NCBI GenBank assembly: GCA_002005505.1
Contig: KV908410.1
Location: 340,413-352,912, forward strand
Direction: 5' to 3'
Origin: Botryococcus braunii
Lineage: Eukaryota > Chlorophyta > Trebouxiophyceae
Length of the DNA stretch: 12,500 nt
Shown here in pieces: positions 1 to 7,618 of the stretch. Position 1 is the first letter of the stretch, and each line of letters begins with the position of its first letter. Position numbers and translations under genes: made by a program. A model generated the notes under the pieces. It did no database searches. It saw only the letters and a program-made list of their open reading frames with translations, and was not told the origin of the DNA.

Positions 1-2
1 TT

Positions 3-692
3 CAGCATATTTGGTTCAAGCGGGTGGTCACCTTTTGGAACTCTCTGGCGGCTCTCCCCGCAGACCACTTGTATGCCCGCATTCATAGCTATAGGGACTC
101 TTGCTACTACGGGGTTACGGCTCGTCCTCCGTCCTGGGCGGCTTCTTTGATGTCCGCCCTTCGACGCTTAGGGTACCCCTATGAGGTTGATTGTCAGCGC
201 CCCCATCCTGTAGACATGGATACCTTTTTAGCCCTCGTTAGGCAGGCTAATACCCTCGATGTGCCTTCCCTCCATGTTTCCCCCCGGTTGGCCCCTACGG
301 ATCCTCAGCTATGTACTTATGTGCGGTGGTTTGCGCGCCCTACTAAGGCTCAGCGCTCCCGCCTTTTTTATCTCTCTCTTGATGTTTCCAAGGTTTGGCT
401 CTTTCTCAGGTTTCGTCTTGGTGTTCATGGCCTTCCCATTGATCTGGGCCGCCGGCAGCGGCTTCCGCGGCTTCAGCGAGTGTGTGATATGTGTGGTTCC
501 GCTGTGGGTGATGAACACCACTTTGTTTTTCACTGTCCCGCCCTTACGCCGGTGCGGGACCGTTACCCCCAGTTGTTTGCTAGTCCCTCACGGTCTCTTC
601 GGCAGTTTATTTGGCAGGCTGACTTGCGTGCGGTTGTATCTTTCATCTCGGATGCCTTCCAGGCTCGTGTTGACTTACGCCGGACGCGGTGA
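3..692 (+). CDS. LINE ORF2 C-terminal fragment (zinc-binding tail), partial
   Basis: The frame is open from the window edge and ends at TGA 690-692. It encodes about 229 residues lying downstream of the RT core in L1-like ORF2 proteins. The segment has the family landmarks TFWNSL, CYYGV, PSWA, LGYPY, a short F-x-FRLG stretch and then a Cys/His motif at about 482-550 (CDMCG, then [10 protein letters not shown]). This matches the zinc-binding region at the end of plant and algal LINE ORF2 proteins, thought to help bind the RNA template or target. No RT or endonuclease sequence is visible here because it would lie to the left. The stretch is uninterrupted, unlike A2 and A3, so A1 is relatively young or was simply spared. 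I set the start at the first complete codon, since the true start is outside the window. Confidence 0.85.
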   Translation, partial: QHIWFKRVVTFWNSLAALPADHLYARIHSYRDSCYYGVTARPPSWAASLMSALRRLGYPYEVDCQRPHPVDMDTFLALVRQANTLDVPSLHVSPRLAPTDPQLCTYVRWFARPTKAQRSRLFYLSLDVSKVWLFLRFRLGVHGLPIDLGRRQRLPRLQRVCDMCGSAVGDEHHFVFHCPALTPVRDRYPQLFASPSRSLRQFIWQADLRAVVSFISDAFQARVDLRRTR

Positions 693-837
693 CTTGGCCG
701 CAGCCACGTGTGTGGCTGCCCCTCCCCCATTTATTCCCCATTTCCCCATTTCGTTTACGCCGTTGCGTGTCTCGTCTTTGGTTGGCTACCTCGGGTGGCC
801 CGCTTTTCTTTATTTCGTGCTAGCGTGTGTTGTGGAC

Positions 838-871
838 ATCTTATCATGCCCTTGTGGCTGGACAGATGTAA
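838..871 (+). other. LINE A1 3' terminal stem-loop and GATGTAA end
   Basis: The block reads catcttatcatgccc, a short loop, ggctggacagatgtaa. It aligns with the equivalent blocks of A2 (7177-7206) and A2b (7561-7590). The stem is weaker here than in the A2 pair, mainly GCC against GGC with an outer ATC against GAT. In LINEs with a stringent 3' end, such a hairpin plus a short tail is the RT recognition site. That role is inferred from position and conservation. Confidence 0.55.
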
Positions 872-954
872 CTTCTTCTTCTCTTTACAAGAGTGGAGTA
901 AAAAAGACCAGCCCAATGTTCAGGGACCCAAACCCCAATGTTTCAAGCTATGAG

Positions 955-1463
955 TCACACCCGGCGAGCGGCCAGCTGGCGACCCACAGCCGCCGCAATG
1001 ATGAAACTGACCCGACGAATGACAAAATATCCCTCCACATCTTCTTGAGCAATGATGGCTTGGTTCAAAAGCCCCTGGAGCCTCTGCAACAAGGCCAGCG
1101 CATCAGCATGCAACCCTCCAAATGTTTCAAAAGCGAAGGCTTGGAAAGCCACAGGCGGCTGCTGACGCGACAACAAGACAGCATAGCGGGTCTGCTTGTC
1201 TTGGGCAGCGCGCGCGGCGGCCCCACCCGGCACGAAGTGCAGCAAGTTGGCAACTGTGAGTGGGGAAGAGCCAACGATGTCGATATAAAGGTCACGCCCC
1301 TCCTCCCACGCATGGAGGCGGAGGTCTGCGCGACGGCGCTCCTGGCCAGGGACAGGGGTGGGAAAGGCGGGTTCCCGGGTGACCCGCTGACGAGCTGAGG
1401 TAAGGACAGCGTCCAGGCCGTTACGAACGGAGTAATGTCGGCCGACAATGGCAACATCCCCCC
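955..1463 (-). pseudogene. LINE B C-terminal restriction-like endonuclease region
   Basis: The frame is open to the stop at 955-957. Key residues are an Arg-Arg-Ala-Asp motif with Asp at about 1326, then fourteen residues to a second Asp (in YIDIVG, about 1281), then a Lys-x3-Tyr (DKQTRY). The spacing fits the PD-x(12-14)-D core of the R2-type restriction-like endonuclease, which nicks the target DNA to prime reverse transcription. The Pro of the classical motif is Ala here. A hydrophobic tail ending in AVGRQLAARR closes the protein. This part is out of frame with the CCHC segment upstream. The switch can be placed in the six-C run 1458-1463, where both frames are open, so a one-base slip is the simplest lesion. 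The RLE assignment rests on motif spacing and position, not on a profile search. Confidence 0.6.
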
Positions 1464-2262
1464 TGAGGTGCAGTGGACCGCGTGGTCGCCCCAGACATCC
1501 AACTCCCTCAAGCAGCACGGGCATTGGGAGCCAGGGTGGAAAATGGGGATCAAGAGCTGGTATTGAAGGCGGCAGCGGAACGACTCTGGGGGCATGGTTT
1601 GCTGCAAATGGGGAACTGGGAGAGCCAGCAGCCAATCAGACGCTCCCGGCTGTGTAAGAGATTGGAGCACAGCACGGTCGCGATCCGAGCGAGCAGGGTC
1701 ATCAAGAACCTCCTGGTATGCGCGGTGAGACAAGAGTTTGGACAGCCGGGCTTGCACTTTGCTGCGGACAAAATCCGGATCCTCGAAGAGCGCCGCATCG
1801 AAATCAGGAACAAGGGCGCAGTAGTCAGCCTTGGCAGCTAGGGCAGCGGGGACAAGAGGGGCAGTGGATGTCCCCAGAAGGCGGTCCTGGAGGGGGGCTG
1901 TCTGCGTGACGGAGGCGAGATAGGCACAAGGCAGAAGGGAAGTGGCCTTAGTGACCCCTAGACCCCCCTGGGCAATAGGCAAGCCAGCCAAGGTTTGCTG
2001 CAAAGGGCCAAAACCACCACCACCAGCTGTGACAATGGATTGGAGGACCTGGGTTTGGAGCATATCAAAGGTCACCAAAGCTTGCGCAGCTGCAGCTGGC
2101 GGCATGGTCCGGGCTGTGAAAACCACCTTGCAGGTCCCAAGGCAACTGCGAAGCAAGAGAAGCTCGGCTTGGGGGTGGCGGAGAATCGGCAAACGCTGGA
2201 GCGAGGCTGCCACGGCATCAACGTGCGCCTGGGCTACGGAAGCCGCGTACGCGACTGACACG
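1464..2262 (-). pseudogene. LINE B post-RT connection and CCHC zinc motif
   Basis: This continues the RT reading frame after the TRIM. It contains helical, Leu- and Arg-rich sequence (LPILRHPQAELLLLRSCLG, then LPIAQGGLG), typical of the RT thumb and connection segment of LINEs. It ends with a zinc motif CPCC-x9-H-x3-C (GSQCPCC, then GDHAVHC) near 1467-1530. This matches the CCHC placed just before the endonuclease in R2-like elements. The Met in the right-hand open frame is internal and not a real start. The open frame runs past 1464 in the wrong phase, which is why I end it at the C run. Confidence 0.7.
1491..1627 (-). repeat. 137-bp direct repeat, LINE B zinc-region copy 1
   Basis: This segment matches 3588-3724 in the same orientation with about three mismatches over 137 bases. 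It codes (- strand) for the stretch from ALPVPHLQQTMPP to CCLRELDVW. Here it lies in its expected place between the RT thumb and the endonuclease region. Confidence 0.9.
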
Positions 2263-2267
2263 GTGAC
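2263..2267. repeat. Target site duplication GTGAC, left copy (TRIM)
   Basis: The five bases before the left LTR match the five bases after the right LTR (2861-2865). Five base pairs is the usual length for LTR retrotransposon integrases. Confidence 0.85.
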
Positions 2268-2456
2268 TGTAGTATCTTGCTTGTCTCAAGTTCGTGTGAG
2301 AATGACCTCACACAGGTGCGACCCGTCTGATAGCACCCCGCCAGCCAAGCTGGCCAGATTACGTAATGAGGTCATCGTACCCCGCTCTCCGATCACGCGC
2401 TATCGGCTCGATGCCGATCGGCTCCCTAACGGACCCGTCGCACTCGGAACGTTACA
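2268..2456 (-). repeat. TRIM 3' LTR (189 bp)
   Basis: Every base matches 2672-2860. On the - strand it begins TGTAACGTTCC and ends GATACTACA. It contains the short inverted motif ggccagcttggc and the repeated cgatcggc/cgatgccgat pattern. I cannot assign promoter or polyadenylation signals within it. Confidence 0.93.
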
Positions 2457-2468
2457 CCCTCCCCCACC
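2457..2468 (-). promoter_or_regulatory. TRIM polypurine tract
   Basis: On the - strand this is GGTGGGGGAGGG, directly adjoining the 3' LTR that begins TGTAACG. In LTR retrotransposons this tract resists RNase H and primes plus-strand DNA synthesis. Its position and purine content fit; only one T interrupts it. Confidence 0.75.
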
Positions 2469-2511
2469 TAGGCTCAAGCCGTCTCGGATTGAGGGGGATG
2501 CATCTCCCACA

Positions 2512-2607
2512 CAGGAAGCACTACAGTCAAGAGTGTATCACGTCCTGACCAGCCACCTTCGCAGGAAGCCCTACAGACAAGAGTCCCATACCTCTTGCCC
2601 AGCCACC
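2512..2607. repeat. Imperfect tandem repeat inside the TRIM, period 50 bp
   Basis: Two units start at 2512 and 2562 (caggaagcactacagtcaag and caggaagccctacagacaag). Both end in cagccacc. The intervening bases are more diverged. These units make up almost half of the internal region. Confidence 0.75.
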
Positions 2608-2651
2608 CGCCACCCTAGTCCCGGCAGACTAGTGGTAACGACAATCCACAC

Positions 2652-2669
2652 CCATGCTCGCCGATACCA
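2652..2669 (-). promoter_or_regulatory. TRIM primer-binding-site candidate
   Basis: On the - strand, two bases after the LTR end, the sequence is TGGTATCGGCGAGCATGG. The first seven bases equal those of the standard plant initiator-Met tRNA binding site (TGGTATC); the following bases differ. It would pair with a tRNA ending ...CGCCGATACCA. The TGG start and position support it as the primer site. The tRNA identity is unresolved. Confidence 0.65.
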
Positions 2670-2671
2670 AA

Positions 2672-2860
2672 TGTAGTATCTTGCTTGTCTCAAGTTCGTG
2701 TGAGAATGACCTCACACAGGTGCGACCCGTCTGATAGCACCCCGCCAGCCAAGCTGGCCAGATTACGTAATGAGGTCATCGTACCCCGCTCTCCGATCAC
2801 GCGCTATCGGCTCGATGCCGATCGGCTCCCTAACGGACCCGTCGCACTCGGAACGTTACA
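2672..2860 (-). repeat. TRIM 5' LTR (189 bp)
   Basis: It matches the left LTR at all 189 positions. Being 5' by the orientation of the primer site and polypurine tract, it would carry the promoter. No TATA-like motif stands out. Confidence 0.93.
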
Positions 2861-2865
2861 GTGAC
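2861..2865. repeat. Target site duplication GTGAC, right copy (TRIM)
   Basis: Direct copy of 2263-2267. Ignoring the TRIM and one GTGAC, the LINE B frame reads ...LGAAVT followed by VSVAYAASVAQ without a break. Confidence 0.85.
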
Positions 2866-3597
2866 CGCTGCCCCCAACACTATCAAACCAGCACGAGTTT
2901 CATTGACGAAGCCCAGAGGGAACCCATCCAAATGCTGAGGGTTCGGGCGCGGCGACCACACACAGCACTTGTGAGGGTTGAGGCTCAAGCCATATGCGGG
3001 GGCCCGGTCAACAACCAACTGGACTGCCTGCTGCGCTGCGGGCACGGGACCAACAAACGTGCCGTCATCCAGATACCACCCTTGGTGTACGTCGGGACAC
3101 TCCCGATGAAGGTCAAGGAGGAGTGGCTGGACAGTGAGCGCAAAAAGCAGCGGAGAGAGGGGGTCCCCTTGCTGGACCCCTGTTGTGGAGTCCACGACAT
3201 GGGGCCCAACATACTGATGGGCCGCGCAGCCGTACGTCGTCGCCACATACTGCCAGATGCTGGGGCAATGGAGGGCGACTTCCCCAAGCATGCGGTTGCG
3301 GTCGACCGTATTGAAAGCATTTTGGAAGTCCAAGCTGACAACGACGAGGTCGGGGGAATCTTGCTGGTGTGCCACCAAGCGGTTGAGGGCATGGACGAGG
3401 CCTTCTGCACCCCCTCGGACTCCAACCCCAACTTGGTGTGGCTGCAAATACTCACTGACAGCGGGCAAGACGGCTGCAACAGCTATCTTGGAAACCAGAC
3501 GGCGCAGGGTGAGCCCCACTGCAATGGGCCGGATACCCCCATTGGGCTTCAAGAGAGGGGTGATGGGAGCGCTGGCCACGAAGCTGGCCAGACATCC
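2861..3597 (-). pseudogene. LINE B reverse transcriptase core, cut by the TRIM
   Basis: RT copies the element's RNA into DNA at the nicked target. Visible in order on the - strand: ITPLLKPNGGIRPIAVG (fingers motif), SLDFQNAFNTVD (motif A, catalytic Asp at about 3330), TGVQQGDPLSPLLFA (motif B), GWYLDDGTF (motif C with both catalytic Asp, about 3075-3064), then GLSLNPHKC (motif D region) and LGAAV near the insertion. All catalytic residues are intact, and the frame is open for the whole RT core until the TRIM at 2861. The frame runs on upstream to an ATG at 3786, but that part is an out-of-frame reading of the 137-bp duplicate plus family A sequence and is not a natural N-terminus. Confidence 0.88.
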
Positions 3598-3724
3598 AAC
3601 TCCCTCAAGCAGCACGGGCATTGGGAGCCAGGGTGGAAAATGGGGATCAAGAGCTGGTATTGAAGGCGGCAGCGGAACGACGCAGGGGGCATGGTCTGCT
3701 GCAAATGGGGAACTGGGAGAGCCA
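3588..3724 (-). repeat. 137-bp direct repeat, LINE B zinc-region copy 2 (displaced)
   Basis: Near-identical to 1491-1627 but located directly upstream of RT on the - strand. In its proper frame it codes for the ALPVPHLQQTMPP to ELDVW stretch and then breaks before the His-x3-Cys half of the zinc motif, joining sequence that leads into ASFVASAPITPLLKP. It looks like the 3' part of another B copy fused to this one by deletion or template switching. Confidence 0.85.
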
Positions 3725-3770
3725 TTCTTCCGAAGGGGTGGTTCACAGGTGGAAAACGGCCCATATTCAA

Positions 3771-3828
3771 AGTCCGAGTCTACCATGGCAGTACGACTCG
3801 TTCTCCGTCCTGGGCGGGGTCCTTTTAT
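3771..3828 (+). mobile_element. LINE family A scrap (C-terminal ORF2 piece)
   Basis: Frame-by-frame reading gives a VYHGSTTRSPSWAGSF-like peptide, matching the CYYGV...PSWA segment of A1 (about 108-145) and [16 protein letters not shown] of A2 (about 6485-6530). It is cut on the right by 3829 and on the left by unplaced sequence (3725-3770). Confidence 0.6.
3815..3828. repeat. 14-bp direct repeat, left copy
   Basis: cggggtccttttat, repeated exactly at 4206-4219. The two copies bracket the inverted segment plus GA tract. This could be a target duplication of an inserted block or a slippage scar. Confidence 0.6.
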
Positions 3829-3902
3829 AATTAAGAGTGAAGCCTATTCTAACCGCATACCCGAAATCCGTCATGCAGCAACGCGGAATCTAGGGGCCAA
3901 AT
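3824..3902 (-). repeat. 79-bp inverted repeat, left arm
   Basis: This arm is the reverse complement of 4936-5014 with about eight mismatches. It starts tttataattaagagtgaagc and ends taggggccaaa. The partner lies within decayed LINE A2. It is non-coding in all useful frames. Confidence 0.85.
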
Positions 3903-3903
3903 A

Positions 3904-4205
<302 letters not shown>

Positions 4206-4219
4206 CGGGGTCCTTTTAT
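4206..4219. repeat. 14-bp direct repeat, right copy
   Basis: cggggtccttttat, same as 3815-3828, immediately after the GA tract. The LINE A2 endonuclease remnant begins within or just after it. Confidence 0.6.
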
Positions 4220-7071
4220 GTTTTAGTTTCCAATACACTTTTACCATGCATTCAATCAATGGAAGTGCAATCAGAGGTGAGGGGATCAGACCTCTTCCCA
4301 ATTGCTGCACAGTTGTCTCTAGCTATGTCCTGTCCCTCTCATGTACAACAAGATGGGCATTCTGGGAGAGTTATTCGGGCCATTGATTGGCAAAGGGCAT
4401 TAAGAATTTCTTCTGTTGAAAAATTAGAACGAATAAACACAAGGTTGAATGAATGCATTCACATGGCTAATGAAGGCAATTTGACACAAGCATTAGATGG
4501 TCTTTCAGAAGTGGTAGTGTGAACGCTGCTATTGAGGCAGGGATGCCATTACGTGTACGGCGTAAGGTACAAGGTAGATTTCGAAAGCCTTTCTTTAATG
4601 AAAAACGTCAACGATTAAAAAGGGAATGGAGGAGAGCAGGTCGGCGATATGGTTATCAATTTGAAGAGGTGCGGCTACTGGAACACGAATATCACTCATA
4701 GGTACGTTTTCAAAAACGTGCATGGTTATTGGCCCAGTTGCAAGAATGGTTAAACATGTTTCATGTAAATCCCCGTCGGTTTTGGCAGTTGTTCAGGGGG
4801 CACCTGTAGGGCTACCAGTCCCATTACTGTCACATGGTGCATGGGACACATTTATGAAGAACCTAGTAGGTGTTGGACCATCGCGTAACATCATAGAACA
4901 TACCACATTGTCACCGGTAGCTTTACCCACTGGTAAATTGGCCCCTGGATTTCGCGTCCCTGCATGATGGATTTATGGTATGCGGTTAGAATAGGCTTCA
5001 CTCTTAATTATAAATTATAGGGGGGAAATATCCGACCAGCCATTTACAATTGTGGAGGTAGAACAAGGCTTGATGAAACTGAAAAATGGGAGAAGTTATG
5101 GGTTCGAAGGTACCCTGCTGAGCTGCTTCAAAAAGCTCAAAGGCCCTTGGAGCCAGACGGCACAATGAATCCACATATTTTGGCACCTACGTTATTAGCT
5201 GTGTTGAATGTTATGTTCATCTCTGGTAGCATTCCTAGGGGGCACAACGTGTTAAAAGTAACTCCTGTTTTGAAGGATAGTGGAAAGAGTGTTTTAGATC
5301 CGACAAACTATCGCCCCATAGCTGTACCGGAACCGGTTATGCGTTTACATATATAAACGCATATATGCCACCCTTCTCAACGATAGACTTGTGGAACACC
5401 TTGAAAGTCTAAAGTACAGATGTGAAGCACAAGTCGGGTTTCGCCCAGGGTTCTCCACCCTGCACCAGCTCTTTGCACTCCAACATTTTATTGATAGGGC
5501 AATCCCAGAAAGTCCACTAATATTGTGTAAGTTAGACCTTTCTAAAGCATATGATAGGTCCCTCGAGAGCTTTTATGGGAAGCGTTGCGTCGTGTGGGAG
5601 TTAATGGTATTTTCTTAGGGGCCATCAAATCACTCTATGAGGATGCGGACGTTACACTATCGGTAGGGGGTACTTATGGGGAATTGAATAAACCTCGAGC
5701 AGGCATCACACAGGGATCACCGCTAAGTCCCACTTTATTCGGGGTATTTTCAGATGGTCTGATACGATATATTGAGGCAAGGTGTCCAAACATGGGTCCA
5801 AAAACTCGAGATGGACGTCACGTACCCCTTCTAGGGTCCGCAGATGATTTCAAGTTACTGGCCACTACTTGGATGGAAATGCAGTGTCTATTACAGGCTG
5901 TGGCAGAATGGTGTGCATTGACCCTTATGGAAATACAAGATAGTAAGTGCCTCGCAATGGTGTTTCCTGAGGGTGCCATAGACCTTGCTAGTCAACCATG
6001 CACATATAACGGGGCACCCTTAAAAGTGGTTACACAGTGTCGCCACCTAGGGATCGTTACTTCTTCAGTGGCAGGTGTGGGTGAAACATTTGGTCATCTA
6101 CGAGGGAAGATGTGGGGGGCGTGGTCCTCAATACAACTGCGATACGGTAACCTTGATTGTGCGGTCTCAATTGGGATCCTTATTCGGCTCTTTTTAACAT
6201 GTGTTGTCCCCACCGCGTAGTACGCATATGCATGTGAAATTCGGGGTGTGCACACTTTCCCCAAGCCCTTGTGTGGGGCTTCGGTGAAAAACTTGGAAAA
6301 TGACTTTCTCAGTATGCTGCGCATGATCATTGGGGTCCGGCGCACGGTGAGAACAGATGTCCTTCTTTGTGCGCTAGGCATCCGACCACTGCGACATCAA
6401 TGGTTGAACCGCATGGCAACGTTTTGGAAATCTCTTTGTGACCTCCCAGAGGACACATGTATGCGAGTATTCTTAGGGACTCATGCTACTATGGAGTCAC
6501 GACACATAGTTCAACTTGGGCAGGCTCGTTCATGCGTGCCTTAATAAAACTTGGGTACCCCTATCCGGTGGATTGTCATAGTCCTCATGAGGTGGGCATG
6601 GATACTTTCAGGGCAATACTCACTAATACCCAGCGGCTCTCGGATGAGGGATTGCACATCTCTCCTAGCCTAGCATCTAAGGAACCCCAATTATGCACTT
6701 ATCTTCGATGGTTTGCCCGAACAAGGCCGATTCAACGTGAAATACTGTCTTCTCTTCCAGTTAGTGTTAGGCGCGTTAGGCAATTTTTTAAGTTTCGTCT
6801 TGGAGTCCATGACTTACCTACAGATGTAGGAAGACCCACCCATATCCCCCGTTCAGAACGTTTATGTGACATGTGTGGCATAGCGGTGGGGGATGAGCAT
6901 CATTTTGTGTTTCATTGCCCTGCTCTTGCTCAGGTTTGTGACCGCTATCCACATTTGTTCTTGTCCCCCTCGTGGTCACTACGTAATTTCATTTGGCAAG
7001 AGGAACAGGTTGCGGTTGTTAATTTTATATTTGATGCATTCCAGGCCCGTCAAGCGTGTCTGCGGCGGTGA
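4213..7071 (+). pseudogene. LINE family A copy A2, ORF2 (endonuclease end to zinc tail), decayed
   Basis: A long, broken ORF2. Order: endonuclease C-terminus (YVLVSNTLLPC, then GSDLFPI at about 4290, where the APE-type signature is S-D-H); linker helices (about 4380-4960; KREWRRAGRRYGYQ, then [22 protein letters not shown]); LKNGRS and YPAELLQ (about 5080-5140); RT start (PTNYRPIAV, about 5310); GFRPGFST (about 5440); motif A (KLDLSKAYD, about 5530-5555); motif B ([14 protein letters not shown], about 5700-5745); motif C GSADD (5834-5848), with Ser where Tyr is usual; and the C-terminal zinc tail (C-x2-C at about 6868-6880, HHFVFHC at about 6898-6918). Stops or frame changes occur near 4520, 4700, 4810, 4967, 5115, 5355, 5610, 6219 and 6500. 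It is more AT-rich and more decayed than A1. The SDH to SDL and YADD to SADD changes argue against activity. Confidence 0.87.
4936..5014 (+). repeat. 79-bp inverted repeat, right arm (inside A2)
   Basis: Reverse complement of 3824-3902. It lies between the linker reading ALPTGKLAPG and the point where the linker resumes as EISDQPFTIVEVEQGL (about 5025). It holds stops in the ORF2 frame, so it may be an insertion within A2 rather than native ORF2 sequence. Confidence 0.82.
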
Positions 7072-7206
7072 CCTGGCCATTGTTCAGTATCCAGTTATTA
7101 GCATGGTTATCTGTGTAATAGCATAATATTATTTTAACTAGGTTCTCATATACCGTTGGTTTATCCGTCTGCATCTCATCAGGCCCTTTGGGCTGGGTTG
7201 ATGTAA
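7072..7206 (+). other. LINE A2 3' UTR with terminal stem-loop
   Basis: The UTR follows the TGA at 7069-7071. It ends in catctcatcaggccctttgg and then gctgggttgatgtaa (7172-7206). CATCA (7177-7181) can pair with TGATG (7199-7203), and GCCC with GGGC across a TTT loop. The same block ends A2b and, more loosely, A1. It probably marks the RT recognition site of the RNA 3' end. Confidence 0.65.
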
Positions 7207-7232
7207 GTCTTTCTTTCTTTTATGTCGTGCCC

Positions 7233-7610
7233 TTCGCCGCTCAGCGTTTATGTGACACGTGTGGCATAGCGGTGGGGGATGAGCATCATTTTGTGTTTCA
7301 TTGCCCCGCACTTGCTCAGGTTCGGGACCGCTACCCACATGTTCTCGTCCCTCTCGTGGTCACTACGGAACTTCATTTGGCAAGAGGATCAGGTTGCGGT
7401 TCTTAATTTTATCTTTAATGCATTCCAGGCCCGTCAAGCGTTTCAGCGGCGGTGACTTGGTCATTCTCCATTATACAGTTATCAGTATTGTTATCCGTGT
7501 TATAGCATAGTATTATTCCAACTAGGTTCTCACATACAGTTGGATTATCCATCTGCATCTCATCATGCCCTCTGGGCTGGAGTGATGTAATTCTTTTGTT
7601 CTTGATGTAA
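7233..7610 (+). mobile_element. LINE A2b: 5'-truncated copy with 3' UTR
   Basis: It starts inside the ORF2 zinc tail (ctcagcgtttatgtgacacg, equivalent to about 6852 in A2) and runs to a UTR ending in two TGATGTAA units (7583-7590 and 7603-7610). The zinc motif CDTCG...[10 protein letters not shown] is readable (7253-7305). A frame change follows near 7340, and the tail resumes as a [14 protein letters not shown] peptide with TGA at 7453-7455. It is close to A2 in both coding and UTR sequence. Starting so near the 3' end is the usual result of incomplete reverse transcription. Confidence 0.85.
7561..7610 (+). other. LINE A2b 3' stem-loop and repeated TGATGTAA tail
   Basis: catcatgccctctgggctgg and then agtgatgtaa: GCCC pairs with GGGC and CATCA with TGATG. 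A second ttgatgtaattc unit 20 bases later gives a short tail repeat, as in LINEs whose tail is a small tandem repeat instead of poly(A). Confidence 0.6.
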
Positions 7611-7618
7611 TTCATTTT

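Larger units (their letters stand above)
1..890 (+). mobile_element. LINE family A copy A1, 3' portion with 3' UTR
   Basis: This is the 3' end of a non-LTR retrotransposon that continues off the left edge. It holds the C-terminal part of ORF2 (to 692) and a 3' UTR. The UTR shares its first bases after the stop (gtgacttggccgcagccacg) with copy A3. It also shares a 3' terminal block (catc..atca-gccc-..-ggctgg..gatgtaa, 838-871) with A2 and A2b. The end is followed by a pyrimidine-rich tail (cttcttcttctc), so the exact boundary near 890 is approximate. A1 and A3 are closely similar in protein and DNA; A2 is clearly more distant. Confidence 0.85.
2268..2860 (-). mobile_element. TRIM: miniature non-coding LTR retrotransposon
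   Basis: A 593-bp element with two identical 189-bp direct terminal repeats, TG...CA ends, a GTGAC target duplication and a 215-bp internal region without a plausible protein. These are the defining features of a terminal-repeat retrotransposon in miniature, moved in trans by enzymes of a full-length relative. Orientation is set by the internal signals. Read on the - strand, the 5' LTR (2860-2672) is followed after TT by TGGTATC..., a tRNA primer-binding candidate. A polypurine tract GGTGGGGGAGGG directly precedes the 3' LTR (2456-2268). It sits inside the LINE B RT/thumb frame. Identical LTRs imply a recent insertion or gene conversion. Short open frames across the LTRs on the + strand look like chance. 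Confidence 0.92.
955..3724 (-). mobile_element. LINE family B copy (RT, CCHC, RLE-like), split by a TRIM
   Basis: This is a second, unrelated LINE lying opposite to family A. Read on the - strand the order is: a stray zinc-region duplicate (3724-3588), RT (3597-2861), TRIM insert, post-RT thumb/connection and CCHC motif (2262-1464), RLE-like region (about 1457-955) with a stop at its end. RT upstream of a CCHC motif and a C-terminal endonuclease is the layout of R2-like elements. The true 5' end is missing: the duplicate lies directly in front of RT instead of an N-terminal domain. The 3' UTR boundary to the left of 955 is not clear and may reach about 895, where A1 ends. The element has one likely frameshift (C run at 1458-1463) besides the insertion. 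Confidence 0.8.

Noticed and set aside
259..1398. A 379-residue + strand open frame across A1 and LINE B
   Set aside because: It runs out of frame through the A1 ORF2 and antisense through LINE B. No recognisable domain.
2770..3663. A 297-residue + strand open frame
   Set aside because: Antisense shadow of the LINE B RT that also begins inside the TRIM LTR.
3725..3770. Possible ORF1 end (FFRRGG), resembling ttctgaaggggtg at 8803
   Set aside because: Only about 14 bases match and no further similarity follows, so I left it unassigned.
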